Shown here one piece after another: positions 14,370 to 15,149 of a stretch of 15,149 bases of DNA. The position numbers and the translations under genes are program-made. The notes below the pieces were generated by a model. It did not search any database and was not told the DNA's origin. It saw only the letters and a list, made by a program, of their open reading frames with translations. Each line of letters starts with the position of its first letter. Within the stretch, counting starts at the first letter, position 1. The DNA is from JAIVGV01 sp035295985 (lineage in GTDB: Bacteria > Acidobacteriota > Blastocatellia > Pyrinomonadales > Pyrinomonadaceae): positions 1 to 15,149 of the forward strand of contig DATHBT010000160.1 in NCBI GenBank assembly GCA_035295985.1, given 5' to 3'.

Positions 14370-14423
14370 GGGTTCGTGGAACACTCACCACGGAGGCACA
14401 GAGGGCACGGAGGGGGCACGGAG
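14370..14423 (+). repeat. Left inverted-repeat arm of the GxxExxY unit
   Basis: It begins GGGTTCGT and contains degenerate tandem copies of (G)GGCACnGAG: four in a row. Against the reverse complement of the right arm it matches at 44 of 54 positions without gaps, and all ten mismatches are transitions. Confidence 0.8.
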
Positions 14424-14424
14424 G

Positions 14425-14898
14425 TTAGAAGTCGTAGCCCAGTATCTTTCGCCGGATGCCTTGCTTGAGCAGGGGCACGTTAAAATTGATGAGGAGTCCT
14501 ACGCGCCATCCGCCCAGGCGGAGGTAGGTTAACATTTGTGCCTCGTGAACCGGTGCGATTTCCTCAACCGATTTGACCTCAACCACCAGTGCGTCGGCCA
14601 CCAGAAAATCGAGACGGTAGCCACACTCGCAGCGAACGCCCTTGTATTCGAGTGGTAGCGGACGCTCGCGCTCGAACGGGATTCGCCGAACCGTCAGCTC
14701 TCTGCCGAGACACCGCTGGTAGGCCGACTCCAACAGCCCCGGCCCCAGCGTCCGGTGCACTTCCATCGCCGCCCCGATCACGGCCCGCGTCAACTCATTT
14801 ACCTGCCCTCTCAAATCTACTCTGTGCCCCCTCTGTGTTCTCTGTGCCTCTGTGGTGAACGCCCTACGAACCCCTCTAACTCTCCCCAAACCACTCAA
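14425..14898 (-). CDS. GxxExxY protein (PD-(D/E)XK nuclease-like fold)
   Basis: The full open frame has 157 residues. The name-giving motif is G54-L-L-E57-S-A-Y60 within EVHRTLGPGLLESAYQRC. Further on, D97 in YRLDFLVAD and E107-V-K109 in ADALVVEVKS form a D-x(n)-ExK arrangement, the core of PD-(D/E)XK nuclease folds. The C-terminal AQMLTYLRLGGWRVGLLINF is also typical of this family. Activity is undemonstrated for the family as far as I know. The start is uncertain: the maximal frame begins at a TTG (14896-14898) with no ribosome site, and residues 1-26 are encoded by the repeat arm and outside sequence (TTEAQRTQRG is pure repeat translation). Family-like sequence begins near residue 33, so TTG at 14812-14814 or 14791-14793 (AGG 8 bases ahead) are real alternatives. 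It is co-oriented with the receptor gene and one base separates the frames. Confidence 0.85.
   Translation of the reverse strand: MSGLGRVRGVRRAFTTEAQRTQRGHRVDLRGQVNELTRAVIGAAMEVHRTLGPGLLESAYQRCLGRELTVRRIPFERERPLPLEYKGVRCECGYRLDFLVADALVVEVKSVEEIAPVHEAQMLTYLRLGGWRVGLLINFNVPLLKQGIRRKILGYDF
14820..14873 (-). repeat. Right inverted-repeat arm of the GxxExxY unit
   Basis: This is the reverse-oriented partner of 14370-14423, with 44 of 54 identical positions. It lies inside the maximal open frame of the GxxExxY gene and supplies its doubtful first residues. Confidence 0.8.
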
Positions 14899-14899
14899 C

Positions 14900-15149
14900 T
14901 CAAAAATCGAACCTCACCCCCAGCCTCACCGTCCGCTGCCGCAGCGTGCGCGTCGGGACGAGGAAGGAGTTGAGGAACGCCTCGCGCTGCGCGGGCGTGG
15001 CTTCGGGGCGGAGGGCGTTGAAGTTGATAAATTCCGCGCCGAAGGTGAAGACGGTGGCGTTGAGCACGTTGTCGATCTCGACGGTGGGGCGCAGGCGCGC
15101 CCGCTCGGAGACGTGGAAGTCGCGCGTGAGGTGGAGGTCGAAGGTGAAG
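14900..15149 (-). CDS. C-terminal end of a TonB-dependent/OMP receptor (5' end outside window)
   Basis: Eighty-two codons are open from the right edge to a TGA at 14900-14902. The segments FTFDLHLTRDF, RLRPTVEIDNVLNATVFTFG and the final RTVRLGVRFDF, ending in Phe, are the last beta-strands of an outer-membrane beta-barrel. Alternating hydrophobic residues, the N(V/L)LN pattern and the terminal Phe required for barrel assembly fit large carboxypeptidase-regulatory/TonB-type receptors that are abundant in Acidobacteriota and Bacteroidota. Only the tail is seen, so plug domain, TonB box and substrate cannot be judged. The GxxExxY unit begins just beyond its stop. Confidence 0.75.
   Translation of the reverse strand, partial: FTFDLHLTRDFHVSERARLRPTVEIDNVLNATVFTFGAEFINFNALRPEATPAQREAFLNSFLVPTRTLRQRTVRLGVRFDF

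Larger units (their letters stand above)
14370..14873. mobile_element. Compact inverted-repeat unit enclosing a GxxExxY gene
   Basis: Two 54-base inverted repeats (14370-14423 and 14820-14873) bracket the family core of a GxxExxY gene almost exactly: the left arm ends one base before the stop codon, and the right arm ends at the codon for residue 27. The 504-base unit begins 27 bases from the stop of the TonB-receptor gene. No transposase or target-site duplication was identified, so mobility is inferred from the layout. GxxExxY genes with GGCACAGAG-type flanks recur in unrelated genomes, as far as I recall. Confidence 0.5.

Noticed and set aside
14391..14423. Tandem GGCACnGAG units read as a CRISPR or minisatellite
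   Set aside because: The units are only about 9-10 bases, irregular and without spacers; they belong to the inverted-repeat arm.

Overview
The window looks like a GC-rich chromosomal segment from an Acidobacteriota-type soil bacterium. This is an inference, not a proof. It rests on a PadR regulator placed 10 bases ahead of an 886-residue duplicated MacB/FtsX permease of the ADOP type (acidobacterial duplicated orphan permease), on a SusC/TonB-type outer-membrane receptor at the right edge, and on a GxxExxY gene framed by GGCACAGAG-type repeats. No tRNA, rRNA, CRISPR array or intact transposase was seen.

Left part (1-3810): the tail of a transposase-like gene, then two divergent PadR-family repressors. 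The right-hand PadR gene is followed at once by the ADOP permease. Both PadR promoters carry dyad or direct-repeat sequences around the -10 box, which suggests autoregulation.

Middle-left (3890-6852, all minus strand): a TetR repressor, then an unknown polytopic membrane protein translationally coupled to a DUF1624/HGSNAT-like membrane acyltransferase. The TetR promoter carries a perfect GTAACG-C-CGTTAC palindrome. A close relative of it lies in the promoter region of the membrane-protein pair, so the three genes form one probable regulon: TetR represses itself and a membrane-modification operon.

Middle (6929-10941): a secreted serine beta-lactamase-fold hydrolase with a tandem C-terminal beta-rich domain (minus), a 605-base non-coding stretch that includes an AT-richer part, and a secreted TPR-type protein with a His-rich mature N-terminus (plus).

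Right (11020-12593): a SAM methyltransferase gene is flanked by two copies of an integron attC-like element. The left copy folds into a 13-bp stem with two displaced bases on one arm and ends in a proper GTTRRRY core. The right copy is degraded. This looks like a single integron-type gene cassette without an integrase in the window. After it come an uncharacterised membrane-anchored protein (minus), a second UbiE-like methyltransferase (plus) and a small acidic protein (minus).

Right edge (14370-15149): a compact 504-base unit made of a GxxExxY (PD-(D/E)XK-like) gene bracketed by 54-base inverted repeats (44/54 identical, every mismatch a transition). It sits directly against the 3' end of a TonB-dependent receptor gene that runs off the window. 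The most interesting parts are the attC-bounded methyltransferase cassette, the inverted-repeat GxxExxY unit and the TetR two-operator regulon.
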